Shown piece after piece: positions 44,222 through 54,324 of a DNA stretch of 64,000 nt. Location: assembly GCA_025617745.1 (NCBI GenBank), contig CM046873.1:26301410-26365409 (forward strand), read 5' to 3'. The stretch comes from Heliocidaris erythrogramma (lineage: Eukaryota; Echinodermata; Echinoidea; Camarodonta; Echinometridae). Both the position numbers and the translations under genes were made by a program. The notes beneath the pieces are model-generated. The model did not search any database. It saw nothing but the letters and a program-made list of their open reading frames with translations, and was not told the DNA's origin. Position 1 is the first letter of the stretch; each line of letters starts with the position of its first letter.

Positions 44222-47200
44222 CTTTTGAATCGTAAAGAGAGAAAGAAAAAGATAACACATCATTCTAATCTCATAATATACACGTACATGTGTCTTTATG
44301 AATACTGCTAACTGTTATATTTGTATGTACCTTATATCAAATTGTATTAGCTCGCTGATCAGTTTAACCATGAGAGCTTAACAAGAAAATATTATTACTA
44401 TTGTTACTTTATCAATTATTAAAATTTGTAAAACACTATCCTACCAATAATCAACATCATTGTTTCAAATTCCTGGCTTTATATATATTTAAATGTTAAT
44501 GATGATATGACTTGTTTGTTTTGTTTTTTAATTGCCAAATAAACTGAACTGAACTGAACTTTAGTTATACACCAGCATTTTAGTACTGACTGCAATGTCC
44601 CCAGGGAGTGGAGAATGTGCATACACTGTGTGCGGGCGTGCCAGAATCCACTGACCGGGGTAATGATATATATCAGCGCTTTGATCCAGTTTGGGAAAGG
44701 CGCTTTATAAATGCCAGGTATTATTATGATTATTAGGACATAATAAAAGATGTTGGACTATTCAATTGGAGAATTGAATAAAAAAGATGAAAATCCCTTA
44801 TAAGAAAAAAGAAGTAATATTGTAATAAGAGAACTAATCACCAAATGTAAAAAAAATGTATTTTTCATTCAAAAGAAATCAAAATTTTTTTTTTTTTTCA
44901 ATTTCACATTTTTCCTGCACACTATTCCTTGATTTCGTCAACATCCATATTTATTGTTTATCTTCTGAAACTTCTGTTCAAACCATATACAGAGAATTTG
45001 AATTTAAAAAAATGAATTAATACATATTAGACACTTTCAAACAAACACTAGAACACATGCAATTATACTTGTATATTTCATGCAAATAACAAGCGCAGTT
45101 AATAACCTCTATCAATACAAACACACATGTAAATGGTAAAGATATGAAACATTCTGGAAAAAGTGCAAATAGAAAAATATGAAATAAAGAGAAAAGATGA
45201 AAAAATGACAAATACACATGTTAATTCTTTAGACAAACATGAAAGTGCTGTTAGACAGGAAACTGCAGGCATGCAACATTATGACATTTTTCCTAATGTC
45301 CTTTCTATTCTTTAAAATGTAAATGGGTACCTGATACGCTTGAGCGCTAGTTACTTTGGCGGCTCGGCTATAACCAGGGTAATAATGTCTAAGCGCCATG
45401 AGCGTCACTGCGTGACGAATATGAGCGCTATATAAGTGGTCATTATTATTATTATTATTATTAAAAAGAAAAAAGTAAAATGGATCAGTACTGAATGAAA
45501 GATTAGCTATTATGCATATTCAGGAAAAATTTAACTTTGTTTACATAACATCAACCAAGATTATATGCAGCAAGAGCTTGAATTACAAAATGCAAAAGCT
45601 TTTACAAAAGAAGCAGCAAATAAAATTGACTATTAGTATTGTAACTACAAATTGAGGATTCAAAATTGGCAACATTGCTCCAAGATTTATTTTTTCAAAG
45701 ATAAGAATTAGGCTTGGATGGCAATTGGGTTTTAGTTAAATTTAAGGTAAGGATTAGGTATAGTCTTGTTAGCAATTTGTCTGACAACATTAGAAATAGA
45801 CCATAAAACAAATGTGGCAAATGCACTTAATAGTGGACACAATTAGCAGAGATTTAGGCACATAGTTTTCCATCTGAAGTTTGTAACACACAACCTACAA
45901 TGAGATCAGTTTGAAGCGACCATATTGTAATATCTTGGCTACTGCCCACGAGCCCGACAACAGGGGCGGTATTCTGAAAACTATGTTATCTTTTATGTTA
46001 AGGAAAACTATGTTAATTGTCATAACAAACTGCAATTGCGCGCAATAAACACTAGTCATTGGTGCTCGCACAGATGTCTCTGTTAATTTTACGCGAGCAC
46101 AGCCACCATTGCGCAATCATTAACCAATGACTTGTCCTGATTTACATCGTTTTACTAACATAAAAGATAACATCGTTTTCACAATACGGCCCCAGGCCAC
46201 GGGACCAACATTGTTAGTTTCCGATGATCTTTGAAGGTAGAGGTTTGCATGGTGGTACTGATAACGTGGAGAAGGTTTACGGTACCATGTGGCTAGTCCT
46301 GAAAAGGACTATTGAGTGAGAAGAAGAAAGTGGAGAAAAGTTGAGAGGAGAAGAAAAGGAAAGGCGAGATAGAAATTAAGAGAGTGTAGAAGTAATCTTT
46401 CTTGAAAGTGTGAAGTCTTGAAAAGGACTGTAAACCAGATGAGAAGGCTTAGAGTTAGTTTCGTAGGCCTGGATAGTTGTAAGTAGGCCCAATGAGTGTT
46501 CACCAGGGCCCTTTTTCATAAAACTTGTTATCAATAACAACTGCCGCATTTCTATGACAAATTTGCTCTCAGCCAATCAGATTCAAGGATTTCAGTAGCT
46601 TATAACAATTATTGTAACTTGTTATTGATAACAAGTATTTTGAAATGGGGCCCAGATGGACTTTCTCCATCTCCTGGGCTTTTGGTCTACTGGGGTGTCC
46701 CAATTAATTTCAAAGCCTTACATAACAGGGATCTTGGTATGCAAAATCCATTCTATCGAACTAAAAAAAAAGTGTATACACTCAGAGTCTGACACTGCAA
46801 GGTACATAGCACATTAATATAAAATAGCCCACCGATATCCACCTCTTTCAGACTGCTTTGGGTCTCGTAAAATACACAGAAGAAAATTTCTTTGTCTTAC
46901 AAAATAAATGACATGTGCAAAGTGCAAGTTCCACAGCAATCAAAATGTCACACATGCAAGTGCAAAGTTAAAAAGAAAATTATATAATTATGCTTTTACA
47001 CAGCTGGCTGTTGTATCAATGTATCATGCATACAAGCTACTAATAGGTGTATTGGAAATAAGATGAGCAAGACAGGGTGTATCTAAAATTAGTTGAGCAG
47101 TACAGAGAGGACAAATTCAAAAAGTCAACAGAAGTGACAATGCATAATTTGAAGGAATTAAAAAGCATTCCATTTCAAATGCTCATTCCAGTTTCTATAG

Positions 47201-50200
47201 AATATATCAGAGAAAATAAATCAAGAAATAAAGACTTGTCAACCACACAGGCATTTAGATTTTTTAAACCCAAACATTGCCATTCAAGGAATCTTTTCAC
47301 CGCACACTAGCTTTCAAAATGTTATCAAAGAAAAGTTGAAAGCAATTGAAGATCCAATTTAAACTGATTTAAACTGAAATCCAAACATTCTTGTTTATTG
47401 TTTTACACATTCACATAATTAGCAAATAAGTTCCCGTTCCTATAACAAATTCATTAATGTGCTTTACTATTTTCTAAAGGTGCATTTTTGAAACTGAAAA
47501 GAACTAATATTTTTAATAAACTCAGGTGATATGCAAATAAAAAAAAATTGAAAGTATTTCAAGAGATTTATAGAAAGCAAGTTGGAGAGAATAAGTGCGT
47601 ACAAAAAAACCACACAAAAACGAAAACAAAATGGGCAAAAGGTTTATTTCCATATGACTTTCAACAAATTTGTCCTCACTTTTTTTTCAAAAATAAAGCA
47701 ATAAAACTACTGGACAAAGAAGACTACGAAGGAATGTTCCCTATCTTCTGAGAAGGCAAGCCAGGGCTGCGATTCCAGCGCCGAAAACTGCGAAGCGGCA
47801 CGCCGATGACATGATCGACGACACTGTCTCCCTCGCCCGGACTTTGCCATTCTCCTCAAAAAATTCCATGAAACCGTCCTATAATGTGGTAATGTTGAAT
47901 TTTTTGATGGATTTATGGTGGTGATAGATGGGGTAGTCAGTCGATTGGAAAGTATGTAGGAAGAAGAAGAGAATGGGAAAATGTGCTATGAGAAAATTGT
48001 AAAAATAAGCTGTTATTGAAATGGTAACCAAAAGCAATAATCATGAATAGCTACATAGAGCAATGTGAAATTAACAAACCCAAATCTTACACAATGGATA
48101 CATTAGTATACATGTAAATTAATAAATAAATGTCTTCTACAAAGTCTGCATTTAAAAACAATCCTAAATTTTGGTCAACGGAGGTGCATGAGAGTCAAAT
48201 TTTAGAGTGTACTTCATATTTATGAGTTGAGGAAAACCCCTAAAATCATGAATATGTACTGAAGTCTTTATTCTTTTGGATAAGACCTTTCTTTTCCTTT
48301 ACAAAAAAAGCTTGACCAGACATATGTACCTGTGACCCTCCACCACAAAATGACCAATATTCACAATGGGATTTTTAGAGAAAAGTAGCTGAAAAGGTGG
48401 TTTGGGGTGGAAATTTTGATTTTAGGTTTTCGGTATTTTCTGAAAGTTCATTTAGTAAAGTGTGAAATCCTGAAAAGGACTGTAAACCAGATGAGAAGGC
48501 TCAGGACTTCACACAAGAAAATTACTTCTACACTCTCTGAATATATATCTCGCCTTTCCTTTTCTTCTCCTCTCAACTTTTCTCCACTTGGTTCTTCTTA
48601 CTCAATAGTCCTTTTCAGGACTAACCACATGGTGAACCGTAAACCTTCTCCAAACTATAGGACACAGATTAAGCGCTCTTTAAGGGTCACTCTTCTTTAG
48701 AGCCTGTTTTCTCTATTGTTTTGGTCATTAGCCTGTCTGACACGTTGACATTCTCATTGTAATTTACAAGGGTCTGCTTAGTCCATACAAGACAAGTTAT
48801 ATATCATTTTAGAGCCTAGAATCTAAGCTTTCAAACTGTGCTGAAATTTAAAAAACACAAATTTCAGACTTATTGGTCGTTTTGTGGTGGTGGGTCACAC
48901 TAGTAGTTAGTTTCTCCGTTTTTTATGTTTTGTAAAGAAATTAGTTACTTGTATTTTAGTAAACGACAGAAATTCAACACCAACACAATCAGCTATAAAA
49001 ATGGTTAATTCCAGTAAATAAATACAGGTTATGAAATTAATACACGATTCCAAACCCAAAACTAAACTTCTGAAAGGCTGATTAATAGATTAGTCATGAA
49101 TGAAGACTTAAATGGATATACATGTACATGTATTAAAACAATGAATAAACATTTTATGTTTATTAAAGATAGAAAGCCTTTGAAAGAATTGCAGATTAAT
49201 ATAAGCTTATTCAAGTTCAATCTCTCAAAGCTTTGTAGGAAGGAAATTCTACAGATAAAAGGTCTAGAACCTTGCTATACTGAAAATAATCGAAAAATTA
49301 GCAGCAGAAATTGCTGCCAATTTTTTTAGGGATGAGGATCCATCTTCATGGCAACTATACAGGATACACAGCGGATTCCAAGCGACACCCCCCCATCCTC
49401 CTTCAAAATAATGTCAATAAAACATCAATTCTGTACTTTAAAAAAAATAGTCCTTCATCACGTGAACAATGTTTTCTATTAGTATTAGAGCTCCAAATCA
49501 GTACTATGCATATAATATAAGAGATATAAATGACCAAATAAAGCAAACTTTTTGGGGTACCGGGTAATCATTTTTTCTACACCAAAACTTAAGCAACTCT
49601 TACAAATCACAGGCCAAACTGTGACCTGGATTCCTCCTTGATTATCCAATAAGAGTACATTCACAGGATGTCTCACAAAGTTTGCTTGTAAATTTCACCC
49701 TGCTTGAAAGTGAATTTCACTATTTGATAGACAGGTGGAATGTGGAAATTGGATCTGCTTGTTGATTTCTAGTAAATTCCATGAATCACATTACGTGATA
49801 GTACTTTACATCCTGAGCAACAGGTGGATTTCTTAGTGGTTGTAAATTTCAATATTGCATAACAAGCACGTCTTTGATGTGACCTTCAAAAAAGGGTTAT
49901 GTGACCCTCCTATTTTTTGCGATATTAGAACAAGAGGAAAAGCTCTGAAGCTCTAGGCTACAGCACGCAAGAGCAATAGCCCATGGAACCAACGGCCCAC
50001 AAGACCGACGGCCCATGAGACCAACGGCCCACAAGACCGACGGCACATAAAAACCAACGTGCCAATCTCATGGGCCTTCTGAAAACAATGTTGGTCTACT
50101 TGGGTGCCCGGGACTCTAGGACTAGGGTTCTTCATCAGCAGTCCAGGGACCAAATTTGGGCTGCCCAAAAGCAAGATCTGGCCCAAACTGCTTTGCAACT

Positions 50201-51906
50201 CTTACCCCAGTTCTGCAGTAGACCTACGTTCATTATTCCTTGCCAAACTGCTTTGCAATGCTTACCCAGTTTTGATGGTCTTGCATCCAGGGTAATAATT
50301 TAGTGTCCATGTATCTGGATGTCCAGCCTATAATACTGGGAACTAAGTCTTCTAAGTTATTACTAGCACAATGTACGGACAGTCGGCCGCTGAACGCGAT
50401 TAAAGCTGCTATCCTCCCCCATGTTACACCTGCAGTGAAGAGCGAGTGGGTGAAAACGGAATGAGATGAAACAGAGGGGAATGAGAGGAAAAGGAGAGAT
50501 AAGAATGAGGACAGTGAGGGAGAGGGAGGGACAAAAACAGAGTGGGAGAGGGAGAAGGAAAGATATAGAGAGGGAAAGAGAGGGAGATAAAGGGAACGAA
50601 AGAGAGAGAGAGAGGGAGAGAGAGAGGGAGAGAGAGAGGGAGAGAGAGAGAGAGGGAGAGAGGAAGAGAAAGGGGGAGATAGAAGGAATGAAAACGGGAG
50701 ATAAAGTGAGGGAGAAAGAGAGAAAAAGATAAGAGAAAGATATAGAGAGACAAAAATAAGGAGAAAAAAATAAATGGCATAATATTGATATCTGATCAGG
50801 AATACAATGCATATATACTGTATAGTGATTACCAATTAAAAAAAGGAAAATTACAAAATGCAACCACCTATAAAGTCTTCTTGGTTGTTGCCACAATTTT
50901 TACTCTTTTTGGGGGTACTTTTTAGTCGAAATTATTTCCAACCCATTTTTGTTAGTTCGTCTATAATTATCCTGTTCAATTATTACCACAGTAAAGCCAG
51001 GTTTTTAAAAAAACACAAAACAGTTCTATTATTACAATTAAAAATTAGCTTTAATCATGAAAGGAATCTAAAATCTTTCAGCCTCTTTCACATATGATGC
51101 AATAAATTGCCCAAAACAAAATGGAAAAAAAAAATACAGCAAAATATATAACAAATGGCTAGTGCACTTCACAATTCTGTATTTTATAAAACACAGATAA
51201 ATAAACTTATGGGCCTTTGATTTGTGCAGCTTCCATTTTTAAAGATAAAGTAGAGTTTTGGTCATGAGATTACATTGTGAAAGAAACTGTCTCAAAGCAA
51301 TTGTGAAAGGTTGATTATATAGCACATAAGAATTGTGTATGTTGTAAGGTTTGGGATAAGAAATTGACCCAATCCTGCAGAGTCACCTGCACTGCACACA
51401 GAAATGGGTATATTGGACTACACACAAATCTTCGGCCCAAACATGTCAGCTCCTTCTTGTCATATTTTAAATGTGAGGGCATTTGAAGAGCAGTCCTTTC
51501 CAGGGGACATTATCTACTATGATAATCTTCCAAACTACAATAAGAATGAGAAAGCTCACAAATTATTTTTTACCTTTCCCAGAACTCAACCTTCCTTTTA
51601 ACCTCCCCTTGACATCCATTTAGACATAAAATATTTGTATTTTTATGCGGCAATGTTTTAAAAGGCAATTTACAGTGTGAATGAGCCTGTGAGATAATCA
51701 TCAATTTCAATTCAAATCTGTTACCTGTTGATCCATTGTCTTGGTCCTTGAAAAGCTCGTCTGCTAAGTCTTTGAATTTGGCGTAGGCCGTGGTTGTGCT
51801 GATGTTCAGCTCTTCGCAACACCCAGCAAAGAACTCTGGATTCGTCCTCTCGATTTCTTCACCTGAAGAAAAAAGACAAGAAAGTAAATTACATCACACA
51901 CAACTT

Positions 51907-51943
<37 letters not shown>

Positions 51944-52426
51944 TGGGGGATGTGGAGGATGAGAGAGAAAGGGGATAGTTGAAAGATAAGGAGAGACATG
52001 GGGAGGAAATGTGGATCTTAAGACCAAACTTTGGAGCAACGGGGGGAGAGGTTTGGTAAAGGCAAGGGGCGAGGAATGGAGAAAAGGCAAGGGGCGAGGA
52101 ATGGGGAAAAGGCAAGTGGGAGAGGAGAGGAGAGGCACAGTGGAGAAGCACTGGGGTAGGAGAGGAATGGGAAGATGTAAGGGATGGGGGGTAATGGAAG
52201 TGGGGGGGCAAGGGTGGGGGGCAAGGGTGGGGGGCAAGGGTGGGGGCAAGGGCAAGGGCAAGGGTGATGTGCATGGTTCAGACCTACCTATTTCTCTCAT
52301 TCTTGCTGCGACAGGAGCATAGGGCTCTCTGCTCACATGTTGGTAAGACGGAAGTTCGATGCTCTCCCTTCGTATCCTGTGTATGCAGTAATCCTCAATC
52401 AGCCTAGTGGTTTCACACTCATTCAT
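44081..52426 (-). CDS. Bcl-2 family apoptosis regulator with two alternative terminal exons
   Basis: Bcl-2 family proteins control mitochondrial outer-membrane permeability by binding each other's BH3 helices. The common exons are 52426-52288, 51862-51725 and 50429-50266. They can splice to 47878-47741 (192 residues) or 44221-44081 (193 residues); all junctions are GT-AG and in phase. BH4-like TRLIEDYCIHRIRR is at 7-20, BH3 VAARMREIGEEIE at 39-51, BH1 TGVTWGRIAALIAF at 92-105 (WGR 96-98), BH2 WMQDHQNWDGFMxFF from 140, then a C-terminal hydrophobic helix ending LRR. BH4 plus all other BH regions suggests a multidomain, probably pro-survival member. TWGR and the GAGIA tail recall MCL-1 or BCL2L10, but orthology is open. 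An AG acceptor sits right before the ATG, so an upstream 5' UTR exon is likely. Confidence 0.92.
44595..44745 (+). repeat. SINE 3' part with GCGCTTTATAAATG tail
   Basis: CCGGGGTAATGATA, CAGCGCTTTGATC and GGCGCTTTATAAATGCCAGG, then TATTATTATGATTATTAG. Same tail type as at 36080-36375. It lies in the intron between D1 and D2. Confidence 0.6.
45325..45465 (+). repeat. SINE 3' part with GAGCGCTATATAAG tail
   Basis: GGGTACCTGATACGCTTGAG, AACCAGGGTAATAATGTC and GAGCGCTATATAAGTGGTC, then ATTATTATTATTATTATTA. Same family or tail type as the copies at 36 and 44.6 kb. Confidence 0.65.
45963..46193. mobile_element. MITE family B, copy 2
   Basis: The ends GGGGCGGTATTCTGAAAACT and the inverse of GGGGCCGTATTGTGAAAACG, with ATGTTATCTTTTATGTTA arms. 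The centre carries CATTGGTGCTCGCACAGATG-like sequence shared, inverted, with 55869-56116. Confidence 0.8.
46268..46420. repeat. Intronic inverted repeat, distal arm
   Basis: GGAGAAGGTTTACGG ... CTAGTCCTGAAAAGGACTAT ... GGAGAAAAGTTGAGAGGAGA ... GTGTAGAAGTAAT matches the reverse complement of 48502-48651. The two arms flank terminal exon D1 and its candidate poly(A) signal. Confidence 0.8.
46506..46653. mobile_element. MITE family C, copy 2
   Basis: GGCCCTTTTTCATAAAACTT then GTTATCAATAACAA, mirrored by TTGTTATTGATAACAAGTAT ... GGGGCCC. The central AGCCAATCAGATTCAAGGAT is shared with the copies at 4.0 and 56.3 kb. Confidence 0.75.
46654..47640. other. Intronic AT-rich DNA, nothing recognised
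   Basis: Part of the D1-D2 interval of the Bcl-2-like gene. No exon or repeat family was recognised. Confidence 0.35.
47643..47648 (-). promoter_or_regulatory. Candidate polyadenylation signal for terminal exon D1
   Basis: It reads AATAAA on the minus strand, about 95 bases after the D1 stop codon. It supports D1 being a true terminal exon. No transcript data were available. Confidence 0.45.
47741..47878 (-). CDS. Bcl-2-like terminal exon D1 (proximal)
   Basis: Encodes DGFMEFFEENGKVRARETVS, then SIMSSACRFAVFGAGIAALA and CLLRR, and stops at TAG. It supplies the end of BH2, helix 8-9 and the tail anchor. The acceptor is ATTATAG. A candidate AATAAA lies about 95 bases past the stop. About half its residues match D2. 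Confidence 0.88.
   Translation of the reverse strand, partial: DGFMEFFEENGKVRARETVSSIMSSACRFAVFGAGIAALACLLRR
48331..48899. mobile_element. Inverted-repeat element of 0.57 kb in the C-D1 intron
   Basis: The ends TGTGACCCTCCACCACAAAA followed by TGACCAAT and the inverse ATTGGTCGTTTTGTGGTGGT followed by GGGTCACA are well matched. Its interior includes the 48502-48651 arm that is inverted relative to 46268-46420. Confidence 0.75.
48502..48651. repeat. Intronic inverted repeat, proximal arm
   Basis: Reverse complement of 46268-46420 over about 150 bp at high identity, including ATAGTCCTTTTCAGGACTA and TCTCCTCTCAACTTTTCTCC. A 40-bp neighbour (CCTGAAAAGGACTGTAAACC with AGATGAGAAGGCT) is in direct orientation in both places. 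Confidence 0.8.
48900..49976. other. Intronic AT-rich DNA, nothing recognised
   Basis: Part of the intron between exon C and exon D1. No exon or repeat family was recognised. Confidence 0.35.
49977..50060 (+). repeat. 16-bp minisatellite, about five units
   Basis: Units alternate between CGGCCCACAAGACCGA and CGGCCCATGAGACCAA. The outer units are degenerate. Confidence 0.85.
50266..50429 (-). CDS. Bcl-2-like exon C (BH1 to first half of BH2)
   Basis: Encodes VTWGRIAALIAFSGRLSVHC through LVPSIIGWTSRYM to LLPWMQDHQNW. The junction after NW is in phase 0, so either terminal exon (both starting DGFM) completes BH2 without changing the frame. The donor is GTAAGC. Its acceptor lies about 35 bp from a long CT microsatellite on the sense strand. 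Confidence 0.95.
50466..50735 (+). repeat. GA-rich microsatellite just upstream of exon C
   Basis: GAGAGA, GGGAGAGA and GAAAGATA units. On the Bcl-2 sense strand this is a CT-rich tract of about 270 nt that ends about 35 bp before the exon C acceptor. The 200-codon minus-strand frame across it (50233-50835) is real only in its last part, exon C. Confidence 0.9.
50768..51235. other. Intronic AT-rich DNA, nothing recognised
   Basis: Part of the intron between exons B and C of the Bcl-2-like gene. Confidence 0.4.
51236..51600 (+). repeat. Dispersed repeat R1, copy b
   Basis: Same block order as 16588-16970: GGTCATGAGATTACATTGTG, GTCTCAAAGCAATTG, CTGCACTGCACAC, TTCGGCCCAAACATG, TTCTTGTCATATTTT, GAGGGCATTTGAAGAGCAGT and CAGGGGACATTAT, ending with a CACAAATTATTTTTTACCTT block also present in copy a. 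Confidence 0.75.
51725..51862 (-). CDS. Bcl-2-like exon B (end of BH3 to helix 4)
   Basis: Encodes GEEIERTNPEFFAGCCEELN and ISTTTAYAKFKDLADELFKD followed by QDNGST. The intron splits the BH3 motif at its conserved Gly. The donor is GTAACA. Confidence 0.92.
51910..52265 (+). repeat. Purine-rich repeats filling Bcl-2-like intron A-B
   Basis: A GA run is followed by GGAAAAGGCAAGGGGCGAGG, GGGGCAAGGGTGGGG and GGCAAG repeats. The whole 425-bp intron is pyrimidine-rich on the sense strand. Several long Pro/Ser-rich open frames here are artefacts. Confidence 0.85.
52288..52426 (-). CDS. Bcl-2-like exon A (BH4 and start of BH3)
   Basis: Encodes residues 1-46 plus one base: MNECETTRLIEDYCIHRIRR, a linker, and VAARMREI. 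CTGCTCCCAG precedes the ATG, so the start codon may be the first bases of an internal exon. The donor is GTAGGT. Confidence 0.85.
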
Positions 52427-52445
52427 CTGGGAGCAGCAAAATATT

Positions 52446-52576
52446 CACAGAGTGAGAAAGACAGAAAGAGAGAGAGAGAGAAAGACAGAAAGAGAGAGAG
52501 AGAGAAAGACAGAAAGAGAGAGAGAGAAAGACAGAAAGAGAGAGAGAGAGAAAGACAGAAAGAGAGAGAGAGAGTT
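52446..52576 (+). repeat. GA minisatellite upstream of exon A
   Basis: About five units of AAAGACAGAAAGAGAGAG with two extra AG repeats (about 24-26 bp). On the sense strand it forms a CT-rich tract ending about 20 bp before the AG that precedes the ATG. Confidence 0.9.
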
Positions 52577-52837
52577 AGACAGATCATCAATTACATACAT
52601 GTGTATGTACAACTAAACTTCAATTAAGATTTATCACAGAAATATATCAACATATCTTCAATTATTCTACCATGTACATGTAACTTGTCTGTGACAATGT
52701 AAGCAGGCTTTAATACACATTTGCTCCAAGAATCAACTATGATGCAAATTTTGAGCAGCAGTATGTGAAAACACATAGGAGTAGAAACAAGCTCTGGAAA
52801 GATTCAAATGACCTCTGGAACACTCAATAAAGGTGAA

Positions 52838-53335
52838 AAATAGTCAGTGAGCTTTTTCATTCTTTTTATGTCATTTTTGTAAGGACATTATACTAGAAAT
52901 GTCCCCTGAAAAGTAAAGCTCTTCAAATGCTATCATATTCGAAATATGACGAGAAATAGCTGAAATATGACAAGAAATAGCTGAAATATGACGAGAAATA
53001 GCTGAAATATGACAAGAAATAGCTGAAATATGACGAGAAATAGCTGAAATATGATGAGAAATAGCTGAAATATGACAAGAAATAGCTGAAATATGACAAG
53101 AAATAGCTGAAATATTCGGCCCAAACATTCATGCCCCTCGTGTGTGCAGTCCCATACACCCATTTCTGTGTGCAGTAAATGCGCTTTTTAGCGAGATCGG
53201 GTAAATTACTTATAATTTTGATGATCACAGTGTAAATTCTTATGTAGACATGATCAAACGATTCCCAATTGCTTTGAGACAGTTTTCCTCCTCAGCTTTA
53301 ATAATCCCATGACCAGTACTCAATTTTATCTTTAA
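52838..53335 (-). repeat. Dispersed repeat R1, copy c (inverted), with minisatellite
   Basis: Read on the minus strand it has the same block order as copies a and b, from GGTCATGGGATTAT through CTGTCTCAAAGCAATTG, ACTGCACACAGAAATGGGT and GTTTGGGCCGAATATTTC to ATTTGAAGAGC and CAGGGGACATTTC. The middle is expanded into the 52941-53108 array. Confidence 0.8.
52941..53108 (+). repeat. 21-bp minisatellite, eight units
   Basis: Eight units of GAAATATGACRAGAAATAGC plus T; R alternates mostly G, A, G, A in the first units. The other R1 copies contain this segment once. The repeated ISAISRH / YFSYFSS peptides in the minus frames are artefacts. Confidence 0.95.
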
Positions 53336-54324
53336 ATTATACTAATTTAAGATAAGTGTGATTTACACTCGTTTGCCCAGGCTGGCAAGTTGGCTTGTAG
53401 TATTAGCTTACCATTACCAAATAGTAAACTCAATCTTCACAAATCAAGTGTACAGCAGCAGGCCAAATGGACAATCTTTTTCCAGTAAACAATACTGCAA
53501 GTATAGCATGTAGCAACCTACATACATGTACACGTCAACAGTAGTACCAGTATATCTAACAATTTAGACTACACCGTGAGCAAATTCATTATAAATTTGT
53601 AAAACGAGCTCTGAAATTTTTACGAACCACGTGTACATGCGCAGGTATGTCGGTTCAAAATAAACATGGATATGCCATGACAAGTACCTGTACTTTTTGA
53701 CAACTACAGATCCTTTACAAAAATGGCATGTTTACGACGTGCTGTTTAGAATGATTCAACTTGTGAAATAATGTAACTACATGCATAAAACACTTGAGTA
53801 GCATTTCGCTTCACAGTCTTTATAAAAATGAATGTGGGCGTTTAACAAATGTTGACTTTAAATGAAATAAAAGCGTTTTAGGATAGATATTATGCGATGT
53901 GTCTATTTAGGAAATTGGCGGGCGTGCACATCAGCTTCAAATATAAACAAATAGAGAGTCTGAGATGAAGTATCTCATGATTAAGATCCTGTTAGTGGGT
54001 GGGTTTTTTCTTTTATTTTTTTCTTCTCTTTCATCTTCATTACTAAAAATAAGTCCAGGATATTTCAAAGAGTAGTCCTATATTTTTAGATTCAATCACT
54101 TTCAGTTACATGTACGAAAATAGATGGAAATCTCTTGCAAGTAGGCCTATGTGCATGCAGTGTATGAAGTCTGCTACCTGTACTCATTCATTCATTCATT
54201 CAATATATGACGTATTACAAAAAAAAAAAAAGATAATGTTTTGCAGTAAACCTTACAGTATCAACTTTAATACAAGCAGGTCTATATACACTGTATATCG
54301 GTTTTATACATGGTGTTTTTTCTA
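53336..54324. other. Upstream flank of the Bcl-2-like gene, nothing recognised
   Basis: A 5' UTR exon and promoter for the Bcl-2-like gene may lie here or further right, but I could not identify one. No TATA-plus-start cluster is convincing. Confidence 0.35.

Noticed and set aside
46296..46320. Histone mRNA 3' stem-loop (CTGAAAAGG hairpin)
   Set aside because: The AGTCCTGAAAAGGACT hairpin lacks the histone stem sequence and no histone frame is nearby; it recurs as part of the 46/48 kb repeat.
49977..50060. CRISPR-like array
   Set aside because: Direct 16-bp units without unique spacers in a eukaryotic intron; a minisatellite.
50233..50835. 200-codon minus-strand frame read as a single protein
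   Set aside because: Only 50429-50266 is a true exon (BH1/BH2 of the Bcl-2-like gene). The N-terminal part is translated CT microsatellite and the last residues are translated intron.
52871..53228. ISAISRH or YFSYFSS repeat proteins
   Set aside because: Translations of the 21-bp minisatellite, whose length is a multiple of three.
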